Positions 23,809 to 35,641 of a stretch of DNA of 64,000 nucleotides are shown piece by piece; the stretch's first letter is position 1, and every line of letters begins with the position of its first letter. Made by a program: the position numbers and the translations under genes. The notes beneath the pieces were generated by a model that saw only the letters and a program-made list of their open reading frames with translations, did no database searches and was not told the DNA's origin. The stretch is taken from contig JAQPZY010001558.1 in the NCBI GenBank assembly GCA_029931535.1, positions 1,302,001 to 1,366,000 of the forward strand, in the 5' to 3' direction. Origin of the DNA: Margaritifera margaritifera (lineage: Eukaryota > Mollusca > Bivalvia > Unionida > Margaritiferidae).

Positions 23809-24311
23809 GCTATATGTGAGGCAGGCAACTGCAGCAATATTATGATGGAGAAACCTTATGACTACAGTGGGTACAGTTATGGGGACCAGTATGATGATGA
23901 AGGGACAGACTCACAAACAGGGTGTAATTTCACACTTGGAAACCCATGGAACATGTGCAACAGATCTAACTGCATTGAAAGATTTGCCAATGGTTTTTGT
24001 GATTCTTCATGCAGTTATGAGGGGTGCTTGTATGATGGTTATGACTGTATGTTGCCAAAAGGCTTTCTAGAAGACTGTAGTCTATATTTCAATACACCCT
24101 GCTCCTATAACCTGACTTTTGATGGTCAGTGTAACACAGAATGTAACACAACAGATTGTTTATATGATGGATTTGATTGTGCTTTCTCTGGACTTGCACC
24201 ATTGCCAGGTCAACTCGTCATCCATGTGCAGCCCATCAATCATATGGAAAGTGTTGTAAGAAAGATAGGTCTTCTGCTAAGATCAGGAGTAAACGAAACA
24301 TTCAGTACCAG
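23809..24311 (+). CDS. Exon B of the Notch-like gene: two LNR repeats and NOD start
   Basis: The exon follows a GTCTGTTTCAG acceptor and ends before GTGAGT, phase 0 to phase 2, 167 codons plus two bases. Codons 1-49 are cysteine-poor after CEAGNC and acidic/Tyr-rich. LNR 1 covers codons 50-80 (C-x4-C-x8-C-x3-C-x4-C-x6-C, ending CLYDGYDC). LNR 2 covers codons 90-124 (C-x7-C-x9-C-x3-C-x4-C-x6-C, ending CLYDGFDC). Both keep the FxxGxC and DGxDC calcium-site residues of Notch (Lin-12/Notch) repeats. From codon 134, GQLVIHVQPI and the following helix-like VVRKIGLLLRSGVNETF resemble the start of the Notch NOD domain. There are several N-glycosylation sequons, as expected of an ectodomain. Notch has three LNRs; only two are seen. 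Confidence 0.9.
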
Positions 24312-25180
24312 GTGAGTAGACTTTCTGTCATATACCCATTTAACCCTGTCCCCTCGATGCACTGTTCATTATATGAAATTGTAATCTATTTGATCCCCTT
24401 ACCAAAAATCTATGCAGCAAAAGGTGGGGGTTTGGGGCAATCAATCAAATTTTAGTTGGGCAAAAATGTTATGCTAGATGAACAGAAGTATCTATAATAG
24501 TTCTGTAGTTTCGTCAGAATGTAGTTGTAATTCTTTTGTAATGACAAGGTGCAGAGATGTCATCCTGGAATTATTATGAATTTTTAGTGAAAATTCTGCA
24601 TTATGAATTATATTTACGAAAATCCAGAAAATTGTACATTTTGGGGACAAAAATTAAGTTTCTGTGTGCATATAGGTGGGGAGAATGTATTTAAGCACCA
24701 GTATGATTACCATATATACTTGCATATAAGCTCATTCACATATAAGCCAACCCCCAAACGGAATAGATAAAAAGTACAAACATTAAAAAGTGCATGACCC
24801 GCGCATAAGCCAACCCATATATAAATATATCCTTCTAACCCTAACCCCCAGGTCCTCAGGTCCTCATGTACTGAGGTTACCTGGTTAATGACTTATATAG
24901 TGTTAGTACTGCCATAATGGGCCTTAGCCCGCAGATAAGCTGACCTCCCTTCTTTCAGGTTTTTATTTTTTCCTAAATTATTCTTCTTATACCCTAGTAT
25001 ATATGGCAAGTAGTACATAAAATATTGTTTCCCAATGTAAAAACAGTATGTAGATAACAGGAAACCGGATGATTCGACTAAAAAGGTGACAAAATGGTGG
25101 CAATGGTGAAGAGAAAAGGAAGATGTAGATAATTCATAAGGAAAACTAATGTTTATGGTTGTTAATTTTGTTTTGGCCAG
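24312..25180. other. Short intron between exons B and C, with a MITE
   Basis: 869 bp, with GTGAGT at the start and TTTTGGCCAG at the end. It contains an inverted-repeat element at 24710-25006 and nothing else recognisable. Confidence 0.7.
24710..25006. mobile_element. MITE with TATATACT-GCATATAAG-type inverted ends
   Basis: The left end reads CCATATATACTTGCATATAA and the right end ends CTTATACCCTAGTATATATGG, its inverse with a few changes. Internal sub-repeats CATATAAGCCAACCC and GCATAAGCCAACCC are present. The termini are related to those of the hairpin MITEs, but the interior is different. Confidence 0.6.
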
Positions 25181-25269
25181 AAATGTTACAGGAATTCAAA
25201 GTTCTGGAATTGGAGGAATGGATACACAATTTATTCTTACTGAACCTCAGTTGTTTAATGATTGTACAG
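25181..25269 (+). CDS. Exon C of the Notch-like gene: NOD-region linker
   Basis: A small exon between a TTTTGGCCAG acceptor and a CAG-GTATGT donor. The AG left by exon B joins its first base to make Arg, so phase 2 matches exactly. It encodes RNVTGIQSSGIGGMD followed by TQFILTEPQLFNDCTG, open throughout. I do not recognise a domain; by position it is the variable part between NOD and NODP. It ends in phase 1, which does not match the favoured start of the next supported exon (50455, phase 2). Either a donor four bases later (GTAAAT at 25274) is used, or another exon lies between. Its reality rests on splice signals, phase and context only. Confidence 0.6.
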
Positions 25270-26149
25270 GTATGTAAATAGACTCATAGAAAGATGCAAT
25301 ATGATTGTATATAGTTGATGGTAAATGATTTAATACTGATGTTTTTCCATGATAATTATATTTATAAGCTACATTACTAGTAATAGATACATCATACTTG
25401 AATAAAATCAGTTATGCAATCTGTTTGCAAAGTAATAGCTTGGAATAGCTAGGCTTGTGAGGACTAGCCATGTTTTGCTAGTCTACAAGCAATATAATAA
25501 GACAGATCACATCCATGTTGGATCAGTCGATAAGTCAATAATCAGTTGAAATGTGAGTACTACGATTTGTTTTTTTCAATCAGAAGTTACTCTGCAAACT
25601 TTCTGCCATATTTGTGCCAGATTCCATGGAAAATCTTCATACACCTCAATCATTCACAGAATGAAAGTATTATAATTATGGATGTGATCTCTTATACCAG
25701 CCATTATATTGGAAAATACTACTACAACTGAAGGTTTGTGCAATCCATTCCCAAATTTTAACTGTGGTTTTCAATAAAAATAGAATTTTTTTTTAGTATA
25801 AGCTCATCTTGAACATAATAATGAAGTTTGTTACTTTTGGTGAATGTGTTACCCTGATTCTGGATGGGCTGCCTACATTTAAAAAAATGAATGCTAGGGT
25901 TTCTCATAGGCCACATTTATAGGCCATGTTTGGTGCCAGATAGTGGCACATATTCACAATGCTTGTACCTCTGTGTGGTTTCAGGTAAGAATGCTTATAA
26001 CACAGAATTGCTGATATTTGGAATGCTTGTATTACACCTTAGGAACATGTGTATAATTAAAATCAAATATGTTTGGGGAAATAAAAACCTGCTGATAGTA
26101 GAGAAACATGACTGAAGTTCTTAATAATAGTTGTTTAACCTCATTGAAT
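25270..26149. other. Start of the 25 kb intron
   Basis: AT-rich DNA with one exon-like segment (25910-25984), annotated separately. Otherwise nothing is recognised. Confidence 0.4.
25910..25984 (+). CDS. Possible small symmetric exon (uncertain)
   Basis: A 75-base open segment between a GGGTTTCTCATAG acceptor and a TTTCAG-GTAAGA donor, the donor being close to consensus. Both ends are in phase 1, so it could follow exon C without changing the frame. It would encode HIYRPCLVPDSGTYSQ then CLYLCVVS, with three cysteines. There is no recognised domain, and such a short segment can arise by chance. Confidence 0.2.
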
Positions 26150-27579
26150 ATAATGCTCTGATAAGGTAATCTTAATCATAATACTATATAAAATATAAAA
26201 TCTCTCCAGCTCTAGCACAACTTCGACCTATGCCATCTACCACCTATTTTTCCAGTATATCTAGTCCACAGTGCCACAATCAGAGCATTCCATCACAATA
26301 CAGACTAATGGGTCAGTGCTGACATGGTACTGAAGCCTACATGAACCATTCATGGACATTCTATCACCTCATATAGACTGGGGTACTGGCTGTTGTGATC
26401 ATTCCCTTGACAGTCAACTCCAGCATAACCTTGACCTATTCCATCTACCACTGGGACCAAGTATAATGATCAATACCTCATCACACCTTTTCCAGCCCTG
26501 GCTCTGTCATGGATGCCCAGCATACCTGACACTGGATTTGGTGAACCTTTTTCTCACACTATCCAATAATAGACCCATGGAAGCATCACAGACCTGCACT
26601 GGACAGGTCCATCACCAATTCTGGTTCTGTCACAACCTAGTACCAACTATGGCAACTCATGATTCCCAAACCTAGAGATCACTGTGTCCCAGTATGGATA
26701 GACTCACAGTTTAATCACTGTCCCCGACATCCTGCGTCATCAGTTGGCGCTAACTTCACAAGATGTTTCCTTGCTTTCCCACTAATATGAGTTCAGTGAC
26801 ACACATCCACAAGCACAATCTTCAATCCTCAATCTGACATTGTCCAGGAAAGACATAGGTTTCTGTGCATTGACTGAAGTAGTCTTCCAACCTCAATCTC
26901 CTCCTGCTTCAATACATGGTCTTTTACAGAATTCTCACATCCATCGATCTCTTTTTTTAAAAAAATACCAGGCTTTTTTTTAAAAACAACTTTCACAGTC
27001 TGGTAAAGTCTCTGATTTTTTGCACTGCTCTAAAAGGCAAGTTCCAGTCCCAAGTATCAACATGCCTTTCCTTCAATGACAACTCCCACTGACTTTAACC
27101 TAACACATGCCAGTCATTTACAGTGAAGTCCCAGCTGCCAACATAAACATGACAGGTCTGAGAATGTAAAATCTTCAACTTTGTACATGGACTGGAAACC
27201 CTTTTGAACACATTGCAGTGATCGAGTCTAATCCCAAGCTATATTTCAGCAATCTGAACATAGTCTAGATCCCTTTCATGTCTGGGAGCCAGTCTCATGT
27301 ATGGTTCAACACTAACTTTCTAATGCTATAGCTGCATCTGTTAAGCTCTACTCATGTAAGGATATGCTGCCAAAAGACCATGACAAGGTCATCATCAGAT
27401 TGCACCCTCCATCTTCTAGACATTTATTTCATTGCCAGATAAAAGGGACAGAAAACATGGCAACAAAGGGGTAAACCTTGCTCTGGCCTAACAACTAAGA
27501 GAGAAAACATCCTGTTTTGAGCCAGCTTCTTCTCACAAAAATGATGCAATGCTGGTGTTGCCTTTTTTCTGATATGCCA

Positions 27580-28095
27580 GTGGATGGAAGTATTCCTTCT
27601 TAACCACAGAATGGGAGACACCCTGCCCCAACAACCCATGGCTCTCATTAGAATATACACTTTCCTCACAAAAGAGCGGTTGTGTTTCTGCACAACACAA
27701 TCCCACTGGCATCTTATTCCAGGCCTTTTCAAGATACTAGCTCTCTCAGCAAACACCAATGGGCACCAGAGTTCAGTATGGATACCCTCAGATCTGTCCC
27801 CACCACCATTCAGGAGGGAGACCTTACAGGTCAAAAAGTATACACAAAATCCTTTCTTTTGTTCTTGCTTTGTCTCAGATTTCTTGTCAAAAAGGACAAA
27901 TTCCTATGGCATTCAATATGAGCTTTTCATCTCATTTTGACATAGAGTCCAAAACATCGTTTAGTTTTGAGTTTGTCTCCCCCTGGAACATATCTTGGGG
28001 ATTATCCCAATGGTTTCTCCTTCCACTTGAAGAGTCATATCTAAGCTTGTGAATCTCTGCCTCTTGGGTTTTCTCAATGCAGCCATGAAACCTTT
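27580..28095 (+). pseudogene. DIRS-like RT fragment upstream of the insertion
   Basis: In one frame the segment FSMDTLRSVPTTIQEGDLTG matches the conserved F-K-M-x-T/S-I/L-R-S block of DIRS RT. The later SHFDIESKTSFSF and NAAMKP pieces match the region after the active site, where the family has a G-x-x-FD-x-x-x-x-K pattern. The YxDD region is not recognisable. Frames shift several times. Confidence 0.65.
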
Positions 28096-28938
28096 TGTTA
28101 TGGAATTATGTATCATCTTTTAAATTATAATATAGTTTTCATTTGGTTTATGACCTTTGTATTAAAATTTATGTTTTTTTTACTAGCCAATGCTATTATT
28201 GAGTACATGTATATCTTATGTTAGGAATGTTGGTTAAACATGACTCACGACGTCACTGAGTAGCGTGTGGTGAAATTTATTATTCGTGACCTGGTTACCA
28301 TGATTCAGTAATAGCACATAACTTGTTTACTTGAAACTCTGAGTCATCATATTGTTTACTTAAAATAGAATCAGAATCACAATTCGGGTTTGTTTATTTG
28401 AAACGGAGTAGATTGGGTTTTTATTTGTTTTATGCAGTTAGATAATATAAAATGAGATTTAATCACTGCGTGGTTCATTCTTTACAGTTATGGCAGTTTG
28501 TAAAGCCATAGAGGAAATTTATTTATTGTTCGTGAAATCTTAACTCTAAACAGTACATTTGGGATTATGTACTATTATTCAAAGATCTGAACATTATTCA
28601 ACTCCATCGGAATTATCAGAATCATTTCAAGAACTTTTGTGATATTCTACGTTCACAGGAATTTACCTGGAATTAATAACATTTGGATTTAGAACTGTGA
28701 TTCTTGTTGACACATAAGCACATTAGTGTCCTCATTCGGAATACTTTTGGACAGTTTCTGGATTAGTGAATTCAATAGAACAATTTAGGATTATTTAAGG
28801 AATTTCTACACTGTAAGTTTTTTTTTATTCTTTCACTTTGTTTGTTTTAAATATTTTATATTTTAGGAAAATAAATTTGTATTTTGGATATTGTGAAAGC
28901 TTGTTGGAGTCTTTCTTTCTTTTGTTATATACTCAACA
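28096..28938 (+). mobile_element. Probable solo LTR inserted in the DIRS-like element
   Basis: The block starts TGTTATGG and ends ACTCAACA (TG...CA). It is AT-rich and contains an AATAAA signal (near 28870) followed by a T-rich tail. The DIRS reading resumes directly after it. Its start resembles that of the LTR at 51510-52288, but no clear target duplication is seen (CTTT against CCTG). Confidence 0.45.
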
Positions 28939-30300
28939 CCTGCACCCCAGTTTACGAGACCTCTGCAGATCACCTTCCTATCCTCAGTGGTAGCGAAAAC
29001 ATTACGTATCAGAGTCAATGATCAAAGGTTTGGATTAAATGAAGCACAATCTCAGCAAACGGGAGGACGTCCCCCAGTACATGACAGGTTTCTTACTGGA
29101 GAATCAACCACTGGACCTCACAGTCTGCATGAATGCCAGCATGACAGACTGTGGTACCCACCTTTTTCCCTCAGTGAGCAGGGTTAGGCCCCTTCAGGAG
29201 TGCTCATTCCAAATCAATCTCCTGGAGATCAAGACCACAGTGAAAATCTTTCAATCATGGCAGGAGATGTTGTCTGGAAATGACATTCTCATTTATCCAA
29301 CAACTTGACTGTCATCAATTGCATCTGAAGGCAAGGGGGAAGCAAGTTCCCACACCTCTGCCTTCTTCTTTGGGATTTTTTCAGGTGTTTCTCAGGTGTT
29401 GTTGTCACTAGTGGATTCACTGTCTAGACAAAATTAGCTACCGTAATTCACACCGAATGGTCCATTCACCCCTTGGTCTTCAATCAAATCTGTGCCCACT
29501 GACCTCGCATAGATCTATGTGTGGCAAGGTGGAATGCAAAGTTCCTGAACTTTGTCTCTCCAGTCCCAGATATGTAAGCATGGGTAGTCAATGCTCTTCA
29601 CCTGAATTGGAATGGTCTGGATGCATATGTATTTCACCCAAACCCTCTGATTTCCTAAGTCTTGCAAAAGGCAAGGAATCTGGGTGCCATTTAATCCTTA
29701 TTGTTTTGCGCATGTGGTTAATGTCATAGATCAACAACCTATCAAACTTAGCAGAAGAGATTCCCAGAGTAGTTTAGTTCCATTCATGACAGCCCCAACT
29801 TTCATTGTTAAGAACAGGCTACTGCTCATGGAGAATCAGTCATTTGTCTTGAAACCTCTGTCTTCTTTCGCCCTTCGTCCCAAAGGCATCCACAAGACCT
29901 CGTCAGAGCTCAGACATGGTACCTAAAGTGAACTGAGTCAATCAGAAGAGGGAGACCACACTTGTTCTTACCACTCAGAGATGGAAGAGATGATATTTCT
30001 GCTCAGGCTCCATCATCCTGGATATGATGGGTTATCCACTCAGTTTACAAGAAATTAACCCAAGGCCAGATTAAGATCTTGCACATATCAGCTCACAAGA
30101 TTAGAGCAGTCATGACTAGCATAGGATTTGAGTGTAACTGCTCCTAACTGACATTTCCAAACCATGTGATGGAGGTCAGAGATGACACTCTTTGGCATTT
30201 ACATCAGAGACCTTTAATCCCAAGGAGTTCAATTTGACCATTTGGCAGTGCAAGAGGCTACCTTTCCAAATCAATGCATCAATGACAGGGTGACTCTACT
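28939..30300 (+). pseudogene. DIRS-like RNase H, linker and recombinase remnants
   Basis: FTRPLQITFLSS, then INLLEIKTTVKIFQSWQ (the RNase H helix typical of DIRS), then NGPFTPWSSIKS and LEWSGCICISPKPSDFL-like pieces (the region with N-G-L-D-A-Y-x-F-P-P in intact elements). Near 30085 the frame ISAHKIRAVMTSIGFECNCS matches the S-A-H-x-x-R-A segment that carries the catalytic His and Arg of tyrosine recombinases. Stops and shifts break every domain. Confidence 0.65.
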
Positions 30301-30580
30301 TCAGATCTGCTGGATTTGTGGAGTGAACATTTTTCTCCATCCTTGTCCATGCATAAACCATGTACTATCCCTATCTCATATCTCGTGCAACTCGAAGCTG
30401 CTTCAATCACATTAAGAGACTAGAGACAGGGCCAACTCCGGTATTGGGTATGTAACTCCGTCCTCTTATTTAATCTCTGAACATATTATGATCAGGTGAC
30501 ATATTTGAGGATGGAACCAATTTCTGAAGTAAAATATGTTTCTTTATTAATAATACTTACCCTATCATAATATGGACACA

Positions 30581-31895
30581 TCCTCCCAATCCTATCTGCA
30601 GTTACATTCCTGGAAGAGTGTGCACATCTGCTCCAGTAGCAACTCATGATTGACATGATTTAGGCAGAAAGAAAGAAAAAAAGAAAGACATATACACAAA
30701 AGATAATTCATATATTTGCTCTGTTCTGGTAAATTTAACCTGTAAGAGCACTAAAATCATGAAATTTCACACATTCACTAAAATGATAATAAAAATGTAT
30801 TTTTCATGATCTGTTCATATTTTTATTTTTATTTTTTTAATTCCTTTTTAAAATATATATTTGCATTAAGATATGAAGTAGGATTTTAAGTGAATAACTG
30901 AATCTTGTTCTGATGTTATTAAAGTTTTAGTTGAAATGACCATTCTGCAAGTGGAGTATTATAGATGTAACATAAAAATTGTTTAATATCCTATTTATTA
31001 AAGTGAATTCATATAATTCATATATTTGATTTGTTTCAGGTAACACAAACCCATGTATTGCAAAACACCAAAATTTTTTACTGCAGTCCCGAGGGAAAAA
31101 AAAAAGAAAAGATATTGATAAGAAATGTATCTGCATGAGTTAAAGTAGTATTTCAAATTTTTATTTGCTAATAATCAATTTTGAGGCTGAATATGGTACC
31201 AATCTTCACAGTTATTACAAGCAACCATATTTTTTTCCACCATGAGGGCAATAGCAGATGCAGTATAGATCATAAGTTGTTTATAGCTAGGTTCTCAGTG
31301 ATTTATGGGTGTGGAAATATTGTAAACATTCCATCCTCAAGACACCTCACACATTTTTGTTGGATCATACTCGATAAAATATGGTTTCTTTCTGAAACAT
31401 TTGCTAACAATATTTGTTATTGCAAAAGTCCACAGCCCCTCCCTCCCACTTGTACTGGCATGTGTTTGACCTTAATACATGTATGGTCCTTCATTCAATC
31501 CTCATAATTGAACAAAGTTGATTAAATACATCTGTGGTGATTTCCTTCCTTAAGCTATCATAGTAGCAAAGTTTGAAAGTGGTAAGCATCCTAGAGTGAT
31601 GCAGTAACCTATTGACCCATAGCAATGTCAGTTTGTCATCCTGGAAAAAGATTTGAACCATATCTCCTTTAATGACTGAAAAGTGGGCAGCATTTTCTTT
31701 AAATACTGTTGACTATAAACTGATTTTTTGTATGGACGGCATTAAGTGTGTCATTAGTCATCATTAGGTTGTTCACAATCATCTCTTTAGCAGTATCCTT
31801 AAGAGTGCAATTTTCATTCCTTATCCAAAATGTCAGAAATAGGTTCTTCAGTTTTCCCGCTTTCTTCAATGGCTATTATTTTTTATTTAATTTTT
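30581..31895. other. AT-rich intron DNA, nothing recognised
   Basis: No exon with phase-consistent splice sites was found. Open stretches such as 31181-31507 show no motif and no coding-like composition. Confidence 0.4.
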
Positions 31896-32800
31896 AGCTC
31901 TACTGGTCATAGACCATAAGAACTTATGGGATAGCCTGTTGTCCATCATTAATCTGTTCACACTGTTTGTTATATCACTACTCCTCCTAAACTTGGAGGA
32001 TTGCCATGAAACCTTAGATATAGTTGGTCCTAAATGAAAATGGTTCTACTTGGTTATTCAGTATGTCCGTCACAGTGGCCGTCTTTAAAATCTTGCTATC
32101 ACTACTCCTCGTGAATGGATGGTCATATCATCATGGGATTTTCACCAAAAGATTTCTTATAATGGCTGATTGGTCCTAAATGAAATGGTGCAGATCTATT
32201 ATCGAATATGGCCACCATCTTGAAAATCTTGTTATTGCTGCTCCTCCTGGACAGAAAATCATATCAACAGTGGTTTTCACCAGAAGACTTCTTATGCTAT
32301 CTAGTTAGTCCTAATTAAAAATGACGTTGATCTGACCTCCAATGTGGCTGCATTGGTGGCCATCTTGAAAATGTTGTTATTGCTACTTCTGCTAAACATA
32401 AAGCCATGTCAACATGGGATTTTCACCGAAAGACTTATTATAATATCTAGTTGGTCCTAAGTGAAATTGGTGCCAATCTTACATCCAATATGGCTGCCAC
32501 AATGGCAATCTTGAAAATTTTGTTATCACTACTCCTGAATGGATAGTCATATTGACATGGGGTTTTCAACTAAAGACCTCTAATGATGTCTAGTTGGTGC
32601 AAAATGAAAATGCCTGATCTGACATCCAATATGGCCATCACAGCAGTACATGTAATTTGAAAATCTTGTTATAGCTCAAGATTATCAGATATTGTTTCAA
32701 CAGTCAGCAGTTAAAAAGAAGAAACAGTCTTATCTTTGATTCCTGGAAATTCTTTTTGGTCAGAGCATCACAGTCCCTTCAAAAGACTCATTTTTTTTCT
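31896..32800 (+). mobile_element. Composite tandem-repeat element R1, copy 2
   Basis: Same head (TTTAGCTCTACTGGTCATAG, AACTTATGGGATAGCCTGTT), about five 150-bp units and the same tail (TTGTTTCAACAGTCAGCAGT, CAGTCCCTTCAAAAGACTCA) as copies 1 and 3. No coding sequence. Confidence 0.6.
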
Positions 32801-33410
32801 CACTGGACCTTTTTTTTTCAGTAGCATTGCATTTTTTGGTTGCTAATTGATAGAAGATTTGTCACTGCCTTATGGTCTACTACAGCTACTTTTTATGGAA
32901 TTAATCTTATCTCTGAGATCATGTGCAGAGGCAAATGTATTCACTGAGGTGTAAGATTAATCCTCATTAACACTGAATGCCTTACATTCATCTATATTGG
33001 TAGTATGGTTATAGTATTGTACTATATAATTGACAATATTTTCAGGTACATTCGAAATATCAGGAAGTTTGCTACAAGTGTCGTTTGCTTAATCTGAGTA
33101 AGGTGGCAGTGTGTCATCATCTGCCTCAGTAACTTCAGAGACATTAACGTTTTCATCTATAGGTAGTTGTCATACTGGTACCTCATTATTTTGACACTTT
33201 TATTTAAGTGTTTTTCAGGTAATAAAATTTTCATTGCATTTTGATATAAATGTTGCCAAATCACTTAAAGTGTTAACAGCTGTTTTGAATTTTTCTCTTT
33301 TGGTCATTACAACATGTTTTTCTGCTCTTATACAGCAAATATTGGAGTTATCAAAGAATCTAATGGTTGGCTGATTTTAACTTACAAGTAAAGATTTGGA
33401 ATCCTTTCTT
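32801..33410. other. Intron DNA, nothing recognised
   Basis: No ORF or repeat is clear in this stretch apart from T-rich runs. Confidence 0.35.
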
Positions 33411-33764
33411 TGCTGCAGTAATTCAAGCCATGTGCTTGATGTTAGACCAATATATGCTGCAGTAATTCAAGCCATGTGCTTGATGATAGACCAATATATG
33501 CTGCAGTAATTCAAGCCATGTGCTTGATGTTAGACCAATATATGCTGCAGTAATTCAAGCCATGTGCTTGATGTTAGACCAATATATGCTGCAGTAATTC
33601 AAGCCATGTGATTGATGTTAGACCAATATATGCTGCAGTAATTCAAGCCATGTGCTTGATGATAGACCATTATATGCTGCAGTAATTCAAGCCATGTGCT
33701 TGATGATAGACTAATATATGCTGCAGTAATTCAAGCCATGTGCTTGATGATAGGCCAGTATATG
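33411..33764. repeat. 44-bp minisatellite, 8 copies
   Basis: Unit TGCTGCAGTAATTCAAGCCA followed by TGTGCTTGATGTTAGACCAATATA, 44 bp, eight copies with only a few differences (GATGTTAG against GATGATAG; one ATTGATG variant). Confidence 0.92.
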
Positions 33765-33969
33765 CTGACATGGTAGTCTGAATGTTCCAAAAAAGAAGCA
33801 TGAGAATTTGCTAAATTTTGAATGATATTGTACTCTTCTTAAAATTTAAAGTCTTTCTCTACACATTTTTTCATTTGGTTGGAAACTAAAACCTGGCCAT
33901 AAGCATTGCATAATTTTCCGAATTCCAGAAACATTTCACCAGTTATTCGTTCTATTAATGTGAATCTTT

Positions 33970-34350
33970 ATGGATTGTAATTGATTGAAGGCATAAATGT
34001 AATATGGATTTTAATTGATTGAAGGTATAAACGTCATATGGATTTTAATTGATTGAAGGCATAAATGTCATATGGATTTTAATTGATTGAAGGCATAAAT
34101 GTCATATGGATTTTAATTGATTGAAGGCATAAATGTCATATGGATTTTAATTGATTGAAGGCATAAATGTCATATGAATTTTAATTGATAGAAGGCATAA
34201 ATGTCATATGAATTTTAATTGATAGAAGGCATAAATGTCATATGAATTTTAATTGAATGAAGGCATAAATGCCATATGGATTTTAATTGATTGAAGGCAA
34301 AAATGTCATATGGATTTTAATTGATTGAAGGCATAAATGTCATATGAATT
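33970..34350. repeat. 34-bp minisatellite, about 11 copies
   Basis: Unit TGTCATATGGATTTTAATTG followed by ATTGAAGGCATAAA, 34 bp, about eleven copies. The middle copies share a GAATTTTAATTGATAG variant, showing local spread of a variant within the array. Confidence 0.92.
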
Positions 34351-35509
34351 TTCAATTAATTCTAGCAGACAAGTGAATGTTTTTTTTCACATACTTTTTC
34401 AATTTCTCATTGTGACTTTTGATTCTGTTATATTTGTTGCTTAATGGTCTGATATGTTTTTCTATACCAATATGCCCATAGTTCCTTGTAATCATGCCAA
34501 ATTTAATTATTGTAAGTTGAAAGTTGTTTAAAATCATTGAATATAATGTTCTATCAAAGTGATCTTAATCATAATACTGTATACAAATTTGAATTAAATA
34601 ATAAATGTTTAAATAATAATAATAACAATAATAATAATAATTATTATTATTATTATTATTATTATTTCATCAATGCTAATATTTGACCCTTAAAATACAG
34701 TAATAAATGAAATGTGTTGATAAATTGGGGTGGGGTGGGTGGGGGTGGAAACTAGTGATTGCTGTGACTACTCAACTTCAAAATGTCGCTCTATTAATGG
34801 AGTAATCAGTAAGTATGTAATCTGGATATGGCATTTATCACAAAAGATGACATTACATGAGCAATGCCGTATTATGTACTGAAATAGAATTTTATAATGT
34901 ACTTAACTGGCATTAAGCTATCAGTTTAAGGAGAGGAGGAAGGTGGCTAATTTGGTGAATAATAGAGATTTTTTATTTATTTTACAAGTAATAAAAAAAG
35001 CCCACTAATAATAATATTAGTAATAAAGCAAAGTGATAAAAAAAAAAAACACAGTTGTATAACTGGTAGAAACAGATAGATGAATAGATGGAAGGAAGGA
35101 TAAATAAATAAATAAATTGATAAATTAAATAATTAAAACATAGTCATTAGAAAATGTACAGAATGCAGTTTACCACAATCTATATAATAATAGATTAATG
35201 TTAATTTGGGTAAAATGATACTTGAAAACAATGTTTATTAAGGGGTTTAAAATAGAGGATTTGATACAAGGACAACAAAATGTAACTGCATTTTTGGTCA
35301 AAGGCACAGAAATTACTGAACCCATTACAAGTATTAAATACATAAATAGAGAGATAGATGCTCATTTTGATAAAATGATACTTAAAACAGATGACTAAGA
35401 TTCAAAATTGAGAATTTCTCAGAAGGATGTTAATCAAATGATACTTGAAATAGATAGTTGATTAAAATATACAGAAAGAGCAAATAGAAATAAAATACAA
35501 ATGACTTAC
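34351..35509. other. AT-rich intron DNA with simple repeats
   Basis: An AAT run followed by an ATT run at about 34613-34667 forms a long palindrome. About 34530-34580 (TTGAATATAATGTTCTATCA, ATCTTAATCATAATACTGTA) repeats the left end of the DIRS-like element at 26150-26190 and may be a stray terminal piece. 35040-35450 has TAAATAAATAAAT runs and weak repeats of TAAAATGATACTTGAAA. Confidence 0.5.
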
Positions 35510-35641
35510 AGAATATTTTGAGGCCAGTTTCTCAATTTCGGGCCACAGTTTGCTGACCTTGAGACCTGAATAAACCACAGTGGTTGCAATTTCTATCCTC
35601 AGGTGTTTCACTTGAGAATTGAAAATTACTACAGCAGCCAT
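35510..35641 (-). CDS. Possible minus-strand first exon, unknown product
   Basis: On the minus strand an ATG in a reasonable initiation context (ACGATGG) opens 44 codons, MAAVVIFNSQVKHLRIEIAT and onward through LWPEIEKLASKYS, and runs into a near-consensus donor, TCT-GTAAGT. The same frame is open upstream to 35713. The composition is more protein-like than the neighbouring DNA. I found no second exon downstream on the minus strand and do not recognise the family. It could be a nested gene in the large intron, a retroelement relic or chance. Confidence 0.25.

Larger units (their letters stand above)
26150..30580 (+). mobile_element. DIRS-like retrotransposon 2, split by an LTR-like insertion
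   Basis: RT motifs near 27780-28090, RNase H/linker near 29200-29700 and recombinase C-terminus near 30085-30240 are in DIRS order on the + strand. The right end (near 30550-30580, AATAATACTTACCCTATCAT) is partly inverse to 26160-26190 (CTGATAAGGTAATCTTAATC), suggesting inverted ends. An 843-base block at 28096-28938 interrupts the coding remains. 26200-27430 probably holds the gag end, but no motif is convincing. All frames are broken. Confidence 0.65.

Noticed and set aside
23809..24311. Calling the host gene a plain Notch receptor
   Set aside because: Only two LNRs are present, the EGF repeats are of the MEGF type, and they come after the HD region; I kept the call at Notch-like and gave no gene symbol.
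24177..24455. A separate 92-codon frame overlapping the LNR exon
   Set aside because: It runs through the splice donor at 24312 in a different frame from the LNR coding frame and has no motif.
27424..27834. The 136-codon minus-strand ORF as a gene
   Set aside because: The + strand of the same DNA carries DIRS reverse-transcriptase motifs in several frames; the minus ORF is a shadow of it.
33411..34350. CRISPR-like arrays (regular repeats at 33411 and 33970)
   Set aside because: The repeats are head-to-tail without unique spacers and lie in an animal genome, so they are minisatellites.
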